Assembly: GCF_002979655.1 (NCBI RefSeq) | Contig: NZ_PCPG01000008.1 | Coordinates: 1 to 64,000, forward strand | DNA length: 64,000 nucleotides | From: Microbacterium sp. MYb45 | Lineage (GTDB): Bacteria > Actinomycetota > Actinomycetes > Actinomycetales > Microbacteriaceae | Direction of reading: 5' to 3' | Notes under the pieces: model-generated | Told to the model about the DNA's origin: nothing | Databases searched by the model: none | The model's input: only the letters and a program-made list of their open reading frames with translations | Shown: piece after piece, positions 50,412 through 60,183 of the stretch | How positions within the stretch are numbered: the first letter of the stretch is position 1 | Layout: every line of letters begins with the position of its first letter | Position numbers and translations under genes: made by a program

Positions 50412-51961
50412 CCGCCCACCTCCTCTTCCAGCTGGACGAGGCTGACGGGCTGCAGCAGAGCGGCGCCGATGCGGTCGCAGAGCGCGTACAGGGGTCCGGC
50501 GAAGATCGTGAGCGAGACGGTGACGGCGACCATGCCGGCCGTGGCGATCGTCATGATCTTCGGGATGCGGCGACGCTCCTGCTGCTCGTCGGCGGCCGGG
50601 GCGTTGCCGAGGTACGAGATGCGACCCTCGGTCTCGGTGGAGTCCTCCTCCTCGCGCCAGAAGGCGAGGTTCCAGGCGCGCATGAGTGCGTACAGGGTGA
50701 GCAGGGAGGTGACGATGCCGCCGAAGATCAGCACGATCATGATCGGGGTGCCGACGGATGCTGCCGCCTCGAAGAGCGCGAACTTGCCGATGAACCCGGA
50801 GAACGGGGGGAGCCCGCCCAGGTTGATCGCGGGCACGAAGTAGAGCACGGCGATCACCGGCGCGACCTTGAGCAGCCCCTTGACCCGCAGGATCGACGTG
50901 CTGCCGGCTCGACGTTCCACGAGTCCCACCGCGAGGAACAGGGTCGTCTGCACGACGATGTGGTGGACGATGTAGTACACGGTCGCGCCGATCGCGGCCG
51001 GCGTGGCTATCGCGAGGCCGAAGATCATGTAGCCGACGTGGCTGACGAGCGTGAACGACAGGATTCGCTTGAGTTCCGCCTGCGCCACGGCACCGAGCAC
51101 ACCGACGATCATGGTCGCGAGCGCGATGATCAGCAGCACCGTGTCGATGCTGTTCGAGGCGAACAGCTGGGTCTCGGTGCGGATCAGCGCGTAGACGCCC
51201 ACCTTGGTCAGCAGGCCCGCGAACACCGCCGTGACGGGGGCGGGGGCGGTCGGGTACGAGTCCGGCAGCCAGAAGGACACCGGGAAGATCGCGGCCTTGA
51301 TGCCGAAGGCCACCACCAGCATCAGGTGCAGCACCAGCTGGGTCTCCTGTGGGAGCTCCGACATGCGTTCGGCGATCTGAGCCATGTTGACCGTGCCGAG
51401 TGCGCCGTAGATCATGGCGATCGATGCGAGGAACAGGATCGATGAGACCAGCGAGACGACGATGTAGACGGCGCCGGTGCGGATGCGAGACTCGGTGCTG
51501 CCCAGCGTGATCAGCACGTACGAGGCGACGAGCAGGATCTCGAAGCCGACATAGAGGTTGAACAGGTCGCCGGCGATGAAGGCGTTGAAGATACCGGCCG
51601 CGAGGATCAGATATGAGGGGTTGAAGATCGAGATCGGGGTCTCGTCGGTGCCGTCGGCGGCGCCCTGGCCGATGGAGAAGAGGAGGACGGCGAGGAGCAC
51701 GATGCTCGAGATGAGCACGAGGAGCGCGGCGAGCCTGTCCACATAGAGCACGATACCGAAGGGCACCGGCCAGCCGCCGACCGAGACGGCGAGCGGGTCG
51801 CCGGAATCCACCACGACCAGGAGCACGGCGGCGATCACCGAGACCGCGGCGAGTGTGGCGACGGTCACGACGACCTGGAGCCGCGCGTTCCGGCCGAACA
51901 CGAGGGTGATGGCGGCGCCGAGGAGCGGGAGCCCGACGAGGAGCGGGACCAGTGCGGTCAT
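50408..51961 (-). CDS. mnhD: Na+/H+ antiporter (Mrp) subunit D
   Basis: A 517-aa protein of the proton-translocating NuoL/M/N-like family with about 14 helices. Typical blocks are AGDLFNLYVGFEILLVASYV, the Lys helix FGIKAAIFPVSFWLPDSYPT and LKRILSFTLVSHVGYMIFGL. It forms one of the ion-pumping modules of the Mrp complex. Confidence 0.94.
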   Translation of the reverse strand: MTALVPLLVGLPLLGAAITLVFGRNARLQVVVTVATLAAVSVIAAVLLVVVDSGDPLAVSVGGWPVPFGIVLYVDRLAALLVLISSIVLLAVLLFSIGQGAADGTDETPISIFNPSYLILAAGIFNAFIAGDLFNLYVGFEILLVASYVLITLGSTESRIRTGAVYIVVSLVSSILFLASIAMIYGALGTVNMAQIAERMSELPQETQLVLHLMLVVAFGIKAAIFPVSFWLPDSYPTAPAPVTAVFAGLLTKVGVYALIRTETQLFASNSIDTVLLIIALATMIVGVLGAVAQAELKRILSFTLVSHVGYMIFGLAIATPAAIGATVYYIVHHIVVQTTLFLAVGLVERRAGSTSILRVKGLLKVAPVIAVLYFVPAINLGGLPPFSGFIGKFALFEAAASVGTPIMIVLIFGGIVTSLLTLYALMRAWNLAFWREEEDSTETEGRISYLGNAPAADEQQERRRIPKIMTIATAGMVAVTVSLTIFAGPLYALCDRIGAALLQPVSLVQLEEEVGG

Positions 51962-52557
51962 GGCCGGCCCTCCTCGTTCTCGTCGTGGTCGTCGGGTTCA
52001 TCGGGGCGCGCCTGGTCGCCCTCGGCTGAGCGTGAGGAGGGTTCGTCGCCCCAGCCCGTCGGCGCGTCGAACGGTGCATCGTCGTGGATGGCGGGGTGGT
52101 CGCGCATGTGCAGCACAGTGATCGGTGCGGTCTGCACGCCGACGAAGTCGGTGGTCGCCTCGTCCTCGTCGGTCTCGGACTCGTCGTCCATGAGATCTTC
52201 GTCGGCGTCGGTGCGCTCGCGGAGCGCGATGTCAGCCTCGTCGTCCTCGACGGTGTCGGCCTGGCCCAGCTGCCAGGAGCGATAGATCAGAGCCAGGAGG
52301 AAGGCCGAGACCGCGAACGTGATCACGATGGCGGTCAGGGTGAGCGCTTGGGGGAGCGGGTCGCTCATCTCGCCCTCGGTGCCGAAGAACGGTGCGTTGC
52401 CCGGGACGCCCATCACGATCAGCAGGAGCAGGTTCGTGGCGTTGCCGAGCAGGAGGAAGCCGATCAGCACGCGGGTGAGGCTGCGCTCCAGCATCGCGTA
52501 CACGCCGCACGCGAAGAGGATGGCCATGATGACGATCAGGGTGAGCGAGACATCCAT
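51958..52557 (-). CDS. mnhC: Na+/H+ antiporter (Mrp) subunit C with acidic C-terminal extension
   Basis: A 199-aa protein. The first 115 residues are a NuoK-like subunit with three helices (VYAMLERSLTRVLIGFLLLG). The last 85 residues are an unusual, very acidic and probably disordered tail (DDEADIALRERTDADEDLMD). Typical MnhC proteins are close to 115 residues, so the tail is an addition. It overlaps mnhD by four bases. Confidence 0.92.
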   Translation of the reverse strand: MDVSLTLIVIMAILFACGVYAMLERSLTRVLIGFLLLGNATNLLLLIVMGVPGNAPFFGTEGEMSDPLPQALTLTAIVITFAVSAFLLALIYRSWQLGQADTVEDDEADIALRERTDADEDLMDDESETDEDEATTDFVGVQTAPITVLHMRDHPAIHDDAPFDAPTGWGDEPSSRSAEGDQARPDEPDDHDENEEGRP

Positions 52558-55500
52558 CAGCTGCTCCCCCTTCCGCGCGAGAGGAAGCCTTCAGGACCGG
52601 GGGTCGAGCGCAGAGCCGCCTGCCTGTCGACCTCGGCGCCGAGGCTGCGCAGCACGTCGAGGACGAGCCCGATCACGACCAGGTAGACACCCACGTCGAA
52701 GATGGTCGAGGTGACGAACTCCATGTGCCCGATACCGGGGATCTCCCATTCCCAGAACGTGCTCGTCAGCGGCGCGAGCCCGAAGAAGAGCGGGACGACG
52801 GCCGTGCCGACGGCGAGGATGAGGCCGGTTCCGAGCAGTCGGCCGGCATCCGTCGGTGCGGCGGCGCCGAGTTCCCAGCGGCCTCCGGCGATGTAGCGCA
52901 TGACCAGCGCCATGCCGGCGACAAGTCCGCCGGCGAAACCGCCGCCGGGCAGGTTGTGCCCGGCGAAGAGCAGGAAGATCGACACCACGATGATCGTGTG
53001 GAACAGGATGCGGACGATCACCTCGAGCAGGATCGACCTGTTCTCGGGTTTCATCTTCTGCCCGCCGACGAGCCATGCCCGCGGGCTGCTCTCGTTCTCG
53101 GAGTTCTGGAACCGGATGCCCTCGGTCGTCTCGACGAGCGGGCGACTGCGCGCGGCCTTGCGGGTCGCCTTCGGCAGGTTCTTGGTGGCGGCCAGCAGGT
53201 CGGCTCGATGGGTGACGAACACGAGCGAGGCCACGCCGGTCGCGGCGAGCACGAGCACCGACAGCTCGCCCATCGTGTCCCAGCCACGCAGGTCGACCAG
53301 GGCCACGTTGACGACGTTCTTGCCGTGACCGATCTCGTACGCGAGCTGCGGGAACACCTCCGAGATCGGATCCGCGATACGGGATTGCGTGGCGACGACC
53401 GCGACGAAGGCCATGGTGACGCCGACGCCGATCGCGAGGAGCGCCCGGGGGACACGCCCCACCGAGGCGTTGTGTTCCCCCATCCGCGCGGGCAGGCGGC
53501 GAAGCACCAGAGCGAACGTCACCATCGTCACGGTCTCGACCAGGATCTGCGTGAGCGCCAGGTCGGGTGCGCCGCTCGTCGCGAACAGCACGACCATCCC
53601 GAGCCCGGTGACCGAGACGAGGACGACGCCGGTGTAACGCTTCTGGGCACGCACCGCGAACACGCCGGCGATCGCCATGATCGGCGCGACGACGATCTGC
53701 GCCGGCGTGTGCCAGGCGGAGAGGTTGTAACGATCGATGTCGCTGGCGATGAGCGCGGTGACCTCGGCGGCGACGAACACCACGAAGATGGTGCCGACGT
53801 ACACCGGCAGCGAGCCGCGCTGCGTGAGGGTGGTGCTGAGCACGGAGAGACGGTCGATGCCGCGCATGACGAGGTAGTAGACATCGGCTGCGGTGAAGCG
53901 CAGCAGGCGGGGCATGCGGTCCCAGCCGGTCCGGCGGGTGAGCAGGAAGAGGCCGATGCCCACCAGGATCGACGCGATCGAGATGCCTAGGGCGGGCTCG
54001 AGGCCGTGCCACAGCGCGAGGTGCCCCGGGCCTTCGACGGCTTCGCCCGCGTGGTCGAGCCCGGGAGTCGCGGTGACGGCGTAGCCCTGCAGGGCCACGT
54101 CGAGCGCGGGCGCCCCGATACCCGCGGCGAGCGTGACGCCGGCGAGGATGATCGGCGCCGAGAGGAACCCGACCGGCGGATCGGGCCAGGCGGTGTCGGG
54201 CAGCTGGCCCTGCTCGTCGCGCTTCTTCCAGAAGGCTCCCCAGAGGAAGCGCGCCCCATATGCCGCAGTGAGCATGGAACCGAGGACGACGCCGATGAGC
54301 GCCACCAGACCCCAGGGAGAACCCCCCAGGGCGTCGTCGAGCAGAGCCGTGAGCGTGGACTCCTTGGCGACGAACCCGATGGTCGGAGCGATGCCCGCCA
54401 TCGATGCCACCGAGATGAATGCCGCCGTCGCCATGACCGGCGCCTGCCGCCCGACGCCGGAGAGCTCGGTGATGTCACGGGTCGACAGCTGCCGGTCGAT
54501 GACGCCGACGATCAGGAAGAGGGCCGACTTGAACAGGGCGTGGCCGATCACCAGCGCGAGTCCGGCCAGTGCTGCGGCCTGCGTGCCGTAGCCGACGACG
54601 ATCGCGAAGAACCCGAGCTGACTGACCGTGCCGAACGCGAGGATGCGCTTGAGGTCGGTCTCGCGCAGCGCCTGGATGCCGCCGATGAGCATCGTGAGGA
54701 TGCCGAGGGTGATGACGATCGGGCGCCAGGGGGCGCTGAACGCGAAGATCGGCGCGAACCGGGCGATCAGATAGATGCCGGCCTTCACCATCGCGGCCGC
54801 ATGCAGATACGCGCTCACCGGGGTGGGCGCTGCCATCGCACCGGGGAGCCAGAAGTGGAACGGGAACAGGGCCGACTTGCTGATCGCGCCGATCAGGAGC
54901 ATGACGATCGCGGCATCCACCGCAGGGCCCGTCGGTGCGATCTCGAGGATCTCGCGGATGCTCGAGGTTCCGGTGTCCACGACGAGGATCACGACGCCGA
55001 CGAACATCACGAGTCCGCCGAGGGTGGTCACGAGCAGGGCCTGCAGTGCCGCACGTCGGCTGGCGGCGCGGCGGCGGTAGTGGCCGATGAGGAGGTACGA
55101 GAGGATGCTCGTCACCTCCCAGAACATGACCAGCATGACGAGGTCGTCCGTCAGCACGAGGCCGTACATCGCTCCGGCGAATCCGAGAAGGACGCCCGCG
55201 AACTGGCCGACGCCGGCCGAGTCCTCGTAGAAGTACCACCGGCAGTAGAGGAGCACGAGGGCGCCGACGCCGGTCACGATCAGGGTGAGCACCCAGCCGA
55301 GCACGTCCATGTTCATGGACAGGTTCAGTCCGAGCTGCGGGATCCACTCGACCGACTCGTACGGGACCGGGCCGTCGAGCACCTGCGGCGTCATGACGAG
55401 CGCGTGCACGAAGGCCGCTGCGGGGACGAGTGCGGCGATGGCGAAGGCCTGAGCTCCGAGCCAGCGCACCAGAACGGGCATCAACAGCGACCCGAGCAGG

Positions 55501-55577
55501 AACACGGCGAGGAGCGTCAGCATATACGCGGCTCCCTCGGGGGTCGTCGGCCTTGCGGCCAGGCGGGGGGGTGTCAT
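52557..55577 (-). CDS. mnhA: Na+/H+ antiporter (Mrp) fused subunit A+B
   Basis: A 1006-aa protein. Residues 1 to about 760 are MrpA (NuoL-like; FWEVTSILSYLLIGHYRRRA; FPFHFWLPGAMAAPTPVSAY; LKRILAFGTVSQLGFFAIVV) with its C-terminal MBH-like part (GAPDLALTQILVETVTMVTF). From about residue 842 (KPENRSILLEVIVRILFHTI) comes a complete MrpB module with AGHNLPGGGFAGGLVAGMAL. The fusion explains why no separate mnhB is present. First gene of the operon. The start is the ATG at 55577; an ATG 54 bases on is the alternative. Confidence 0.93.
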   Translation of the reverse strand: MTPPRLAARPTTPEGAAYMLTLLAVFLLGSLLMPVLVRWLGAQAFAIAALVPAAAFVHALVMTPQVLDGPVPYESVEWIPQLGLNLSMNMDVLGWVLTLIVTGVGALVLLYCRWYFYEDSAGVGQFAGVLLGFAGAMYGLVLTDDLVMLVMFWEVTSILSYLLIGHYRRRAASRRAALQALLVTTLGGLVMFVGVVILVVDTGTSSIREILEIAPTGPAVDAAIVMLLIGAISKSALFPFHFWLPGAMAAPTPVSAYLHAAAMVKAGIYLIARFAPIFAFSAPWRPIVITLGILTMLIGGIQALRETDLKRILAFGTVSQLGFFAIVVGYGTQAAALAGLALVIGHALFKSALFLIVGVIDRQLSTRDITELSGVGRQAPVMATAAFISVASMAGIAPTIGFVAKESTLTALLDDALGGSPWGLVALIGVVLGSMLTAAYGARFLWGAFWKKRDEQGQLPDTAWPDPPVGFLSAPIILAGVTLAAGIGAPALDVALQGYAVTATPGLDHAGEAVEGPGHLALWHGLEPALGISIASILVGIGLFLLTRRTGWDRMPRLLRFTAADVYYLVMRGIDRLSVLSTTLTQRGSLPVYVGTIFVVFVAAEVTALIASDIDRYNLSAWHTPAQIVVAPIMAIAGVFAVRAQKRYTGVVLVSVTGLGMVVLFATSGAPDLALTQILVETVTMVTFALVLRRLPARMGEHNASVGRVPRALLAIGVGVTMAFVAVVATQSRIADPISEVFPQLAYEIGHGKNVVNVALVDLRGWDTMGELSVLVLAATGVASLVFVTHRADLLAATKNLPKATRKAARSRPLVETTEGIRFQNSENESSPRAWLVGGQKMKPENRSILLEVIVRILFHTIIVVSIFLLFAGHNLPGGGFAGGLVAGMALVMRYIAGGRWELGAAAPTDAGRLLGTGLILAVGTAVVPLFFGLAPLTSTFWEWEIPGIGHMEFVTSTIFDVGVYLVVIGLVLDVLRSLGAEVDRQAALRSTPGPEGFLSRGRGSS

Positions 55578-55642
55578 AAGTAGTTTACCCGGGCGAAGAC
55601 TCCACTCGGTCCGCAGGAGTGTGATCGTGCAAGAGTGGTCGC

Positions 55643-57142
55643 ATGCGGCGGGTCTGGGTGCGGGAGCTGGCCGGGTGGTTCGGCGCCCTGGCGATCGCGG
55701 TGATGACCGCCGCGCAGGTCGCATCCTCGGCGCGCTCCGACCTGCTGTTCCGCGACGGGGATTCCCTGATCGTGGCCATGTTCGGGCAGTCGGCGCTTTC
55801 CGGTGAGCCGCTGGACTGGGCGATGTCGAGCGTGCTCTTCCTCCCCGAATCCGCGGTGTTCGCGGGGCTCGACCTGCTCCTTCCGGTCGATGTGAACAGC
55901 CTGCTCGCGATCAATGCCGTGATCAACATGCTCGCCCTCTACGGAGCACTTCGGCTCGTGGCCGGTCGGCGGAGAGAGGACCGGGCACCCGTCGCGTGGG
56001 CTCTTCTCGGACTCGCGGCCTTCTGCGCCATCGCCGTGACCGAGGTCTCCGCATCGCGCGATGCGCTCGAGCTCGCGTCCCTGCAACTCACGACGACCTA
56101 CTACTCGGCGACCGTGGTCGCGGTCGCGCTCTCGGTCGGTCTGGTGCGTCGCGCGCTCGACCGCGCGTCCGGGATCGTCGGTCTCCTGGTCGCGCTCGGC
56201 GCCACGGCGGCCCTGTCGACCCTGTCGAATCCGTTGTACGCGGCGTGGGCGGCGGTTCCGATCGCGGTGCTGCTCGCACTGCTGACCATCCGCTCGCGGC
56301 AGCGGTCGCGCTTGACCCTGCTCCTCGGTGTGCTCCTGATCGGCACGGCTCTCGGCTTCGTCGGACGCATTCCACTTCGGGCATGGATCGCCAACACGGG
56401 CGCCGGCTACGTGCAGCCGGCGCGATGGGCCGATTCACTCGGCTACTACGGCGGACTCGCGGCAGACCGCCTCTCGACCCCCGGCGGGGTGTTCGGCTGC
56501 CTGATCGTGCTGGTACTCATCGTGCTCGCGGTCGTCCGCACGACACGCGCCGCGAGTGAGGGTTCGCGCTTCGTCGCCGCCGTCGCCTGGCTGATGCCCG
56601 TTCTCGTCGTGATCGGCGCGATCGCGCTCGGCACCCACGCGGCCCGCTACCTGCAGCCTGTGGTGTTCGCGCCCGTTCTGGCCCTGGTCGCCCTGCCGCG
56701 CGCGGGGTGGATGCCGCTCCGCCCCCGGTCGCTCGTCGCCGCGATCGCCGCGGTGCTGCTCGCGCTCGGCGGCATCCTGAGCATCCCGCGCCTCGCTGCG
56801 GCCGCCGAGGTCGCCGACCCCGACCTCACCTGCGTGACCGACTGGGTCGACGCGTCCGGCCGCACCGGGGCCGGTCAGTTCTGGACCGTACGCCTGCCGA
56901 AACTGCACCTCGACGATCCTGCGCAGCTCGTGCAGGTCGATCATGAGCTGCGCGGCTATGCCTGGTTGGTGAACCGTCGTGACTTCGACGTCGGAGAGGT
57001 GACGTTCCTCGTGGAGGATGCGCAGACGGTTCCCTGGAACCTGCCCGCACCGGCCATTCCCGACGAGGTGATCGACTGCGGCCGCTACCGCATCCTCGAT
57101 CTCGGCGACACGGCGCTTCCGCTCGGCCCGCAGCGCAGCTGA
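55643..57142 (+). CDS. polytopic membrane protein, unknown
   Basis: A 499-aa protein with about 10-12 membrane helices over residues 10-385 and a roughly 115-residue soluble C-terminal domain (DLTCVTDWVDASGRTGAGQF; RGYAWLVNRRDFDVGEVTFL). The layout resembles integral-membrane glycosyltransferases of the GT-C type, with an acidic first loop (FRDGDSLIVAMFGQS), but no diagnostic motif is clear. It is divergent from the Mrp operon. Confidence 0.7.
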   Translation: MRRVWVRELAGWFGALAIAVMTAAQVASSARSDLLFRDGDSLIVAMFGQSALSGEPLDWAMSSVLFLPESAVFAGLDLLLPVDVNSLLAINAVINMLALYGALRLVAGRRREDRAPVAWALLGLAAFCAIAVTEVSASRDALELASLQLTTTYYSATVVAVALSVGLVRRALDRASGIVGLLVALGATAALSTLSNPLYAAWAAVPIAVLLALLTIRSRQRSRLTLLLGVLLIGTALGFVGRIPLRAWIANTGAGYVQPARWADSLGYYGGLAADRLSTPGGVFGCLIVLVLIVLAVVRTTRAASEGSRFVAAVAWLMPVLVVIGAIALGTHAARYLQPVVFAPVLALVALPRAGWMPLRPRSLVAAIAAVLLALGGILSIPRLAAAAEVADPDLTCVTDWVDASGRTGAGQFWTVRLPKLHLDDPAQLVQVDHELRGYAWLVNRRDFDVGEVTFLVEDAQTVPWNLPAPAIPDEVIDCGRYRILDLGDTALPLGPQRS

Positions 57143-57173
57143 CTGTGGCCGCCGCCGGGGCGGAGGGCGGAGC

Positions 57174-58232
57174 TCAGCGCGAGGCCGGGCCGGTGGTGGT
57201 GCCGACGCGGAACCGACAGGTGAGATGCTGCGTGATCCCCGGTTCGCCTCGCAGCATGCGGGCGACCTGCTCCCCCGCCGCGCGGCCCTTCTCGACGGCC
57301 GGCTGCACGCTCGTCGTGAGGGTGAGGTCGCCGAGACCGTCCAGCGCGATACCGTCGAAACCCGCGACGGAGAGGTCTTCGGGGACGCGGAGTCCCTTCT
57401 CCTCGGCCGCGCGGATGACCCCGACGGCCAGCAGGTCGCTCTGGGCGAGCACCGCGGTCGGCCGGGTGGCGGGGTCCGCGAGCAGCATCCTGCCGACGCG
57501 CACGCCTTCGTCGATGAGGCTGCCGGATGCCGAGATCGCCGGGGCGTCGGGGAACACCTCCCGGGTGCCGGCCAACCGGTGGACCGTGACGTCGACGGTC
57601 GCGTTGGCGAGACGCTCCGGTGTGACGGCTGCACGCTCGCGGTCGCTGTCGAGCGGCAGGGTGACCAGGGCGACATCGCGGTGGCCGAGGTCGCGCACGT
57701 GCTTCGCGATGTCGGCGGAGGCTGCCGCGTTGTCGAGCGTGACGCGCGGGATCGCCTCTCCGGCGTCGCCTTCGATCACGACGACCGGGAGCCCCCGGCC
57801 GACGACCACCTCGAGGGATGCCCGTGTGCGTCCGGAGCAGCCGATCAGCACGACCGCGTCGACGGGGGCATCGGCGATCGCCGTGCCCTCCCCCGGCTCG
57901 TCGCGCATCAGCAGGATGCCGGCGCTGAGTTCGGCGAGTCCGTCGGTGAGGCCGTCCATCATGGCCGTCGTCACGGGGTCGAGGAAGGCCGCACGCAGAT
58001 GTCCTTCGAGCACGACGGCGACGATGCCGCTGCGTCCGCGGCGCAGGGAGGCGGCGCGGGGATCCGGTCCGGCGTAGCCGAGCTCGGCGGCTGCGGCGAG
58101 CACGCGCTCGCGCGTCGCGGGGGCCACCTTGGCCTTGCCGCTGAAGACGACCGAGGCGGTGGACGTGGCCACGCCCGCCTCGCGTGCGACGTCGGCGATC
58201 GTGGGCCGACGCGGCGTCTCCTGACTGCTCAT
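57174..58232 (-). CDS. LacI family transcriptional regulator
   Basis: A 352-aa regulator with the LacI helix-turn-helix TIADVAREAGVATSTASVVF (residues 11-30), hinge, and periplasmic-binding-like ligand domain (VLIGCSGRTR; VAGFDGIALDG). It probably responds to a sugar or nucleoside and controls the divergent MFS gene through the palindrome between them. The start at 58232 lies 6 nt after TATCCT (leaderless). Confidence 0.9.
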   Translation of the reverse strand: MSSQETPRRPTIADVAREAGVATSTASVVFSGKAKVAPATRERVLAAAAELGYAGPDPRAASLRRGRSGIVAVVLEGHLRAAFLDPVTTAMMDGLTDGLAELSAGILLMRDEPGEGTAIADAPVDAVVLIGCSGRTRASLEVVVGRGLPVVVIEGDAGEAIPRVTLDNAAASADIAKHVRDLGHRDVALVTLPLDSDRERAAVTPERLANATVDVTVHRLAGTREVFPDAPAISASGSLIDEGVRVGRMLLADPATRPTAVLAQSDLLAVGVIRAAEEKGLRVPEDLSVAGFDGIALDGLGDLTLTTSVQPAVEKGRAAGEQVARMLRGEPGITQHLTCRFRVGTTTGPASR

Positions 58233-58265
58233 GCTTCGAGGATAGCTCGCTTCCGCTCCCCCGGG

Positions 58266-58279
58266 TCGAATCGATTCGA
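58266..58279. promoter_or_regulatory. probable LacI-family operator
   Basis: A perfect 14-bp palindrome TCGAATCGATTCGA with a central CG, as in LacI-family sites. It directly abuts the TAGGCT -10 (58280-58285) of the MFS gene and lies 33 bp from the lacI-type start, so it could control both genes. Confidence 0.65.
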
Positions 58280-58292
58280 TAGGCTGTCCGGC

Positions 58293-59531
58293 ATGGAAGC
58301 AGTCCTGACCCGTTCGCAGTTCGTCCGCTGGCGCGCCGCGATCTTCGCCATCTTCCTGGCGAGCGGCCTCTCGATCGCGACCTGGGCGTCGCGCGTGCCG
58401 GGGATCAAGCAGGCGCTCGAGCTCGACAACGCGCAGGTCGGGATGCTGCTTCTCGGCATGGGTGTCGCCTCGATCATCGGCATCTCGACGAGCCCCGCGG
58501 TGATGGCGCGCACCGGCGCCCGCCGCGGCATGCTGGCGGCGATGCTCCTGTTCGCGCTGGGCATCGCACTCGTGGGCCTCGGCGCGACGGTGTTCGGCTC
58601 GGTGGCCGTCGTCCTCCTCGGCATGGCCCTGTTCGGATTCGGCAACGGCTGCGTCGACGTGATGATGAACGTCGAGGCCACCGCGATCGAGCAGCAGATG
58701 GGCCGCACGATCCTCCCCGTCTTCCACGCCTTCTTCAGCTTCGGAACCGTCCTCGGCGCCGGCATCGGCGCCCTCGCCGCCCACCTCGCGATCGATGTCG
58801 CGACGCACGCGGTGTCCATGGGCGTGCTGATCGCCGTGATCGCGGTGGTCTGCTTCTTCCAGGTGCCGGTGCGCGAGGCCGCCCTCGACCCGGAGGATCA
58901 CGTCAAGCCGCCGTTCCGCGAGCGCATGCGCACCGCGCTCGAGGCCTGGCGCGAACCCCGCACCTACCTGATCGGCGTCGTCATGCTCGGCATGTCGTTC
59001 GCCGAGGGCGGCGCCAACGACTGGATTGCGCTCGGCACCGAACAGGGTCATGGTTTCGCCGAGGGCACGGGAGCCGTGTCGCTCGCGGTGTTCTCCATCG
59101 GGATGACGACGGTGCGCCTTTTCGGCGGCCCGCTCGTCGACCGATTCGGACGCGTCGCGGTGCTGCGCATCCTCGCCGTCGCCGCGGCATCGGGGATCCT
59201 GCTGTTCATCCTCGCGCCCACCTTCCCGCTGGTGCTCGTCGGCGCGGCGCTCTGGGGCATCGGGGCCTCTCTCGGCTTCCCTCTCGGCATGTCCGCCGCC
59301 GCAGACGACCCGGCCAAGGCGGCGGCTCGCGTGAGCGCGGCCGCCACGATCGGCTACATCTCGTTCCTCGGCGGACCGCCCGTGCTCGGCGTCATCAGCG
59401 AGCACATCGGCCTGCTGAACACCCTGTTCATCCTGGTCGCCCTGGTCGTCATGTCCGGGCTGTTCTCGGGCGCCGCCCGCCCGCTGCGCGACGACGAGAA
59501 GACCCCGGCGGCGAGCACAGAGCAGCGCTGA
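58293..59531 (+). CDS. MFS transporter
   Basis: A 412-aa major facilitator with 12 helices. It has a FucP/YbjJ-like opening (LSIATWASRVPGIKQALEL), NGCVDVMMNVEATAIEQQMG in helix 4, and HAFFSFGTVLGAGIGALAAH. This subgroup includes sugar and purine transporters as well as exporters of unknown substrate. It is divergent from, and probably controlled by, the LacI-type regulator. The start is 7 nt after the TAGGCT -10. Confidence 0.87.
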   Translation: MEAVLTRSQFVRWRAAIFAIFLASGLSIATWASRVPGIKQALELDNAQVGMLLLGMGVASIIGISTSPAVMARTGARRGMLAAMLLFALGIALVGLGATVFGSVAVVLLGMALFGFGNGCVDVMMNVEATAIEQQMGRTILPVFHAFFSFGTVLGAGIGALAAHLAIDVATHAVSMGVLIAVIAVVCFFQVPVREAALDPEDHVKPPFRERMRTALEAWREPRTYLIGVVMLGMSFAEGGANDWIALGTEQGHGFAEGTGAVSLAVFSIGMTTVRLFGGPLVDRFGRVAVLRILAVAAASGILLFILAPTFPLVLVGAALWGIGASLGFPLGMSAAADDPAKAAARVSAAATIGYISFLGGPPVLGVISEHIGLLNTLFILVALVVMSGLFSGAARPLRDDEKTPAASTEQR

Positions 59532-59535
59532 GCGC

Positions 59536-60183
59536 TCAGCCCTCGCGGCTTCGCACGATCGCTGCCGCGTGCGAGCGGCTGCGCGCGCCGAGCTTGGTCA
59601 GCACGTTCGACACGTGCGTCTTCACCGTGGGCACCGAGATGCGCAGCCGTGCCGCGAGCTGCGCATTCGACCACCCCTGCAGGATGCCGTCGAGGACCTC
59701 CCGTTCGCGAACGGTCAGATCGGTCCGCTCCGCCGTACTCGCTGTCGGTGACGGCGCCGCCACACCCTGGACCACTGCGGCGAGCGCGCGACGCGTCACC
59801 CGAGGGTCGAGCGCGCCCTCTCCGGCAGCGACGGAGCGCACCGCCTGCACGAGCGCGGGCGCATCGACCGTCTTGAGGAGGAAGCCGACCGCACCCGCGC
59901 GTATCGCCCCGAGGACGAGCTCATCCTCATCGAAGCTGGTCAGCACGAGCACGTCGCCGAGTCCGCGCGCGACGATCTCCCGGGTGGCGGACACGCCGTC
60001 TCTGCCGGGCATCCGCAGATCCATGAGCACCACGTCGGGGCGCAGCGCGGCCGCGTTGCGCACGGCGATGTCGCCGTCCGCCGCCTCGCCGACCACGGTG
60101 ATCCCGTGCGCCTCGAGCATGATTCGCAACCCCGCCCTGATGGCGCCGTGATCGTCGGCGAGCAGCACGGTCGGCGCGCTCAT
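59536..60183 (-). CDS. NarL/LuxR-type response regulator
   Basis: A 215-aa two-component regulator. The receiver domain has the phosphorylation Asp in VVLMDLRMPGRDG and the Lys in GFLLKTVDAP; the C-terminal LuxR-type helix-turn-helix is LTVREREVLDGILQGWSNAQ. The start overlaps the kinase stop (ATGA), so kinase and regulator are coupled. The target genes are unknown. Confidence 0.93.
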   Translation of the reverse strand: MSAPTVLLADDHGAIRAGLRIMLEAHGITVVGEAADGDIAVRNAAALRPDVVLMDLRMPGRDGVSATREIVARGLGDVLVLTSFDEDELVLGAIRAGAVGFLLKTVDAPALVQAVRSVAAGEGALDPRVTRRALAAVVQGVAAPSPTASTAERTDLTVREREVLDGILQGWSNAQLAARLRISVPTVKTHVSNVLTKLGARSRSHAAAIVRSREG

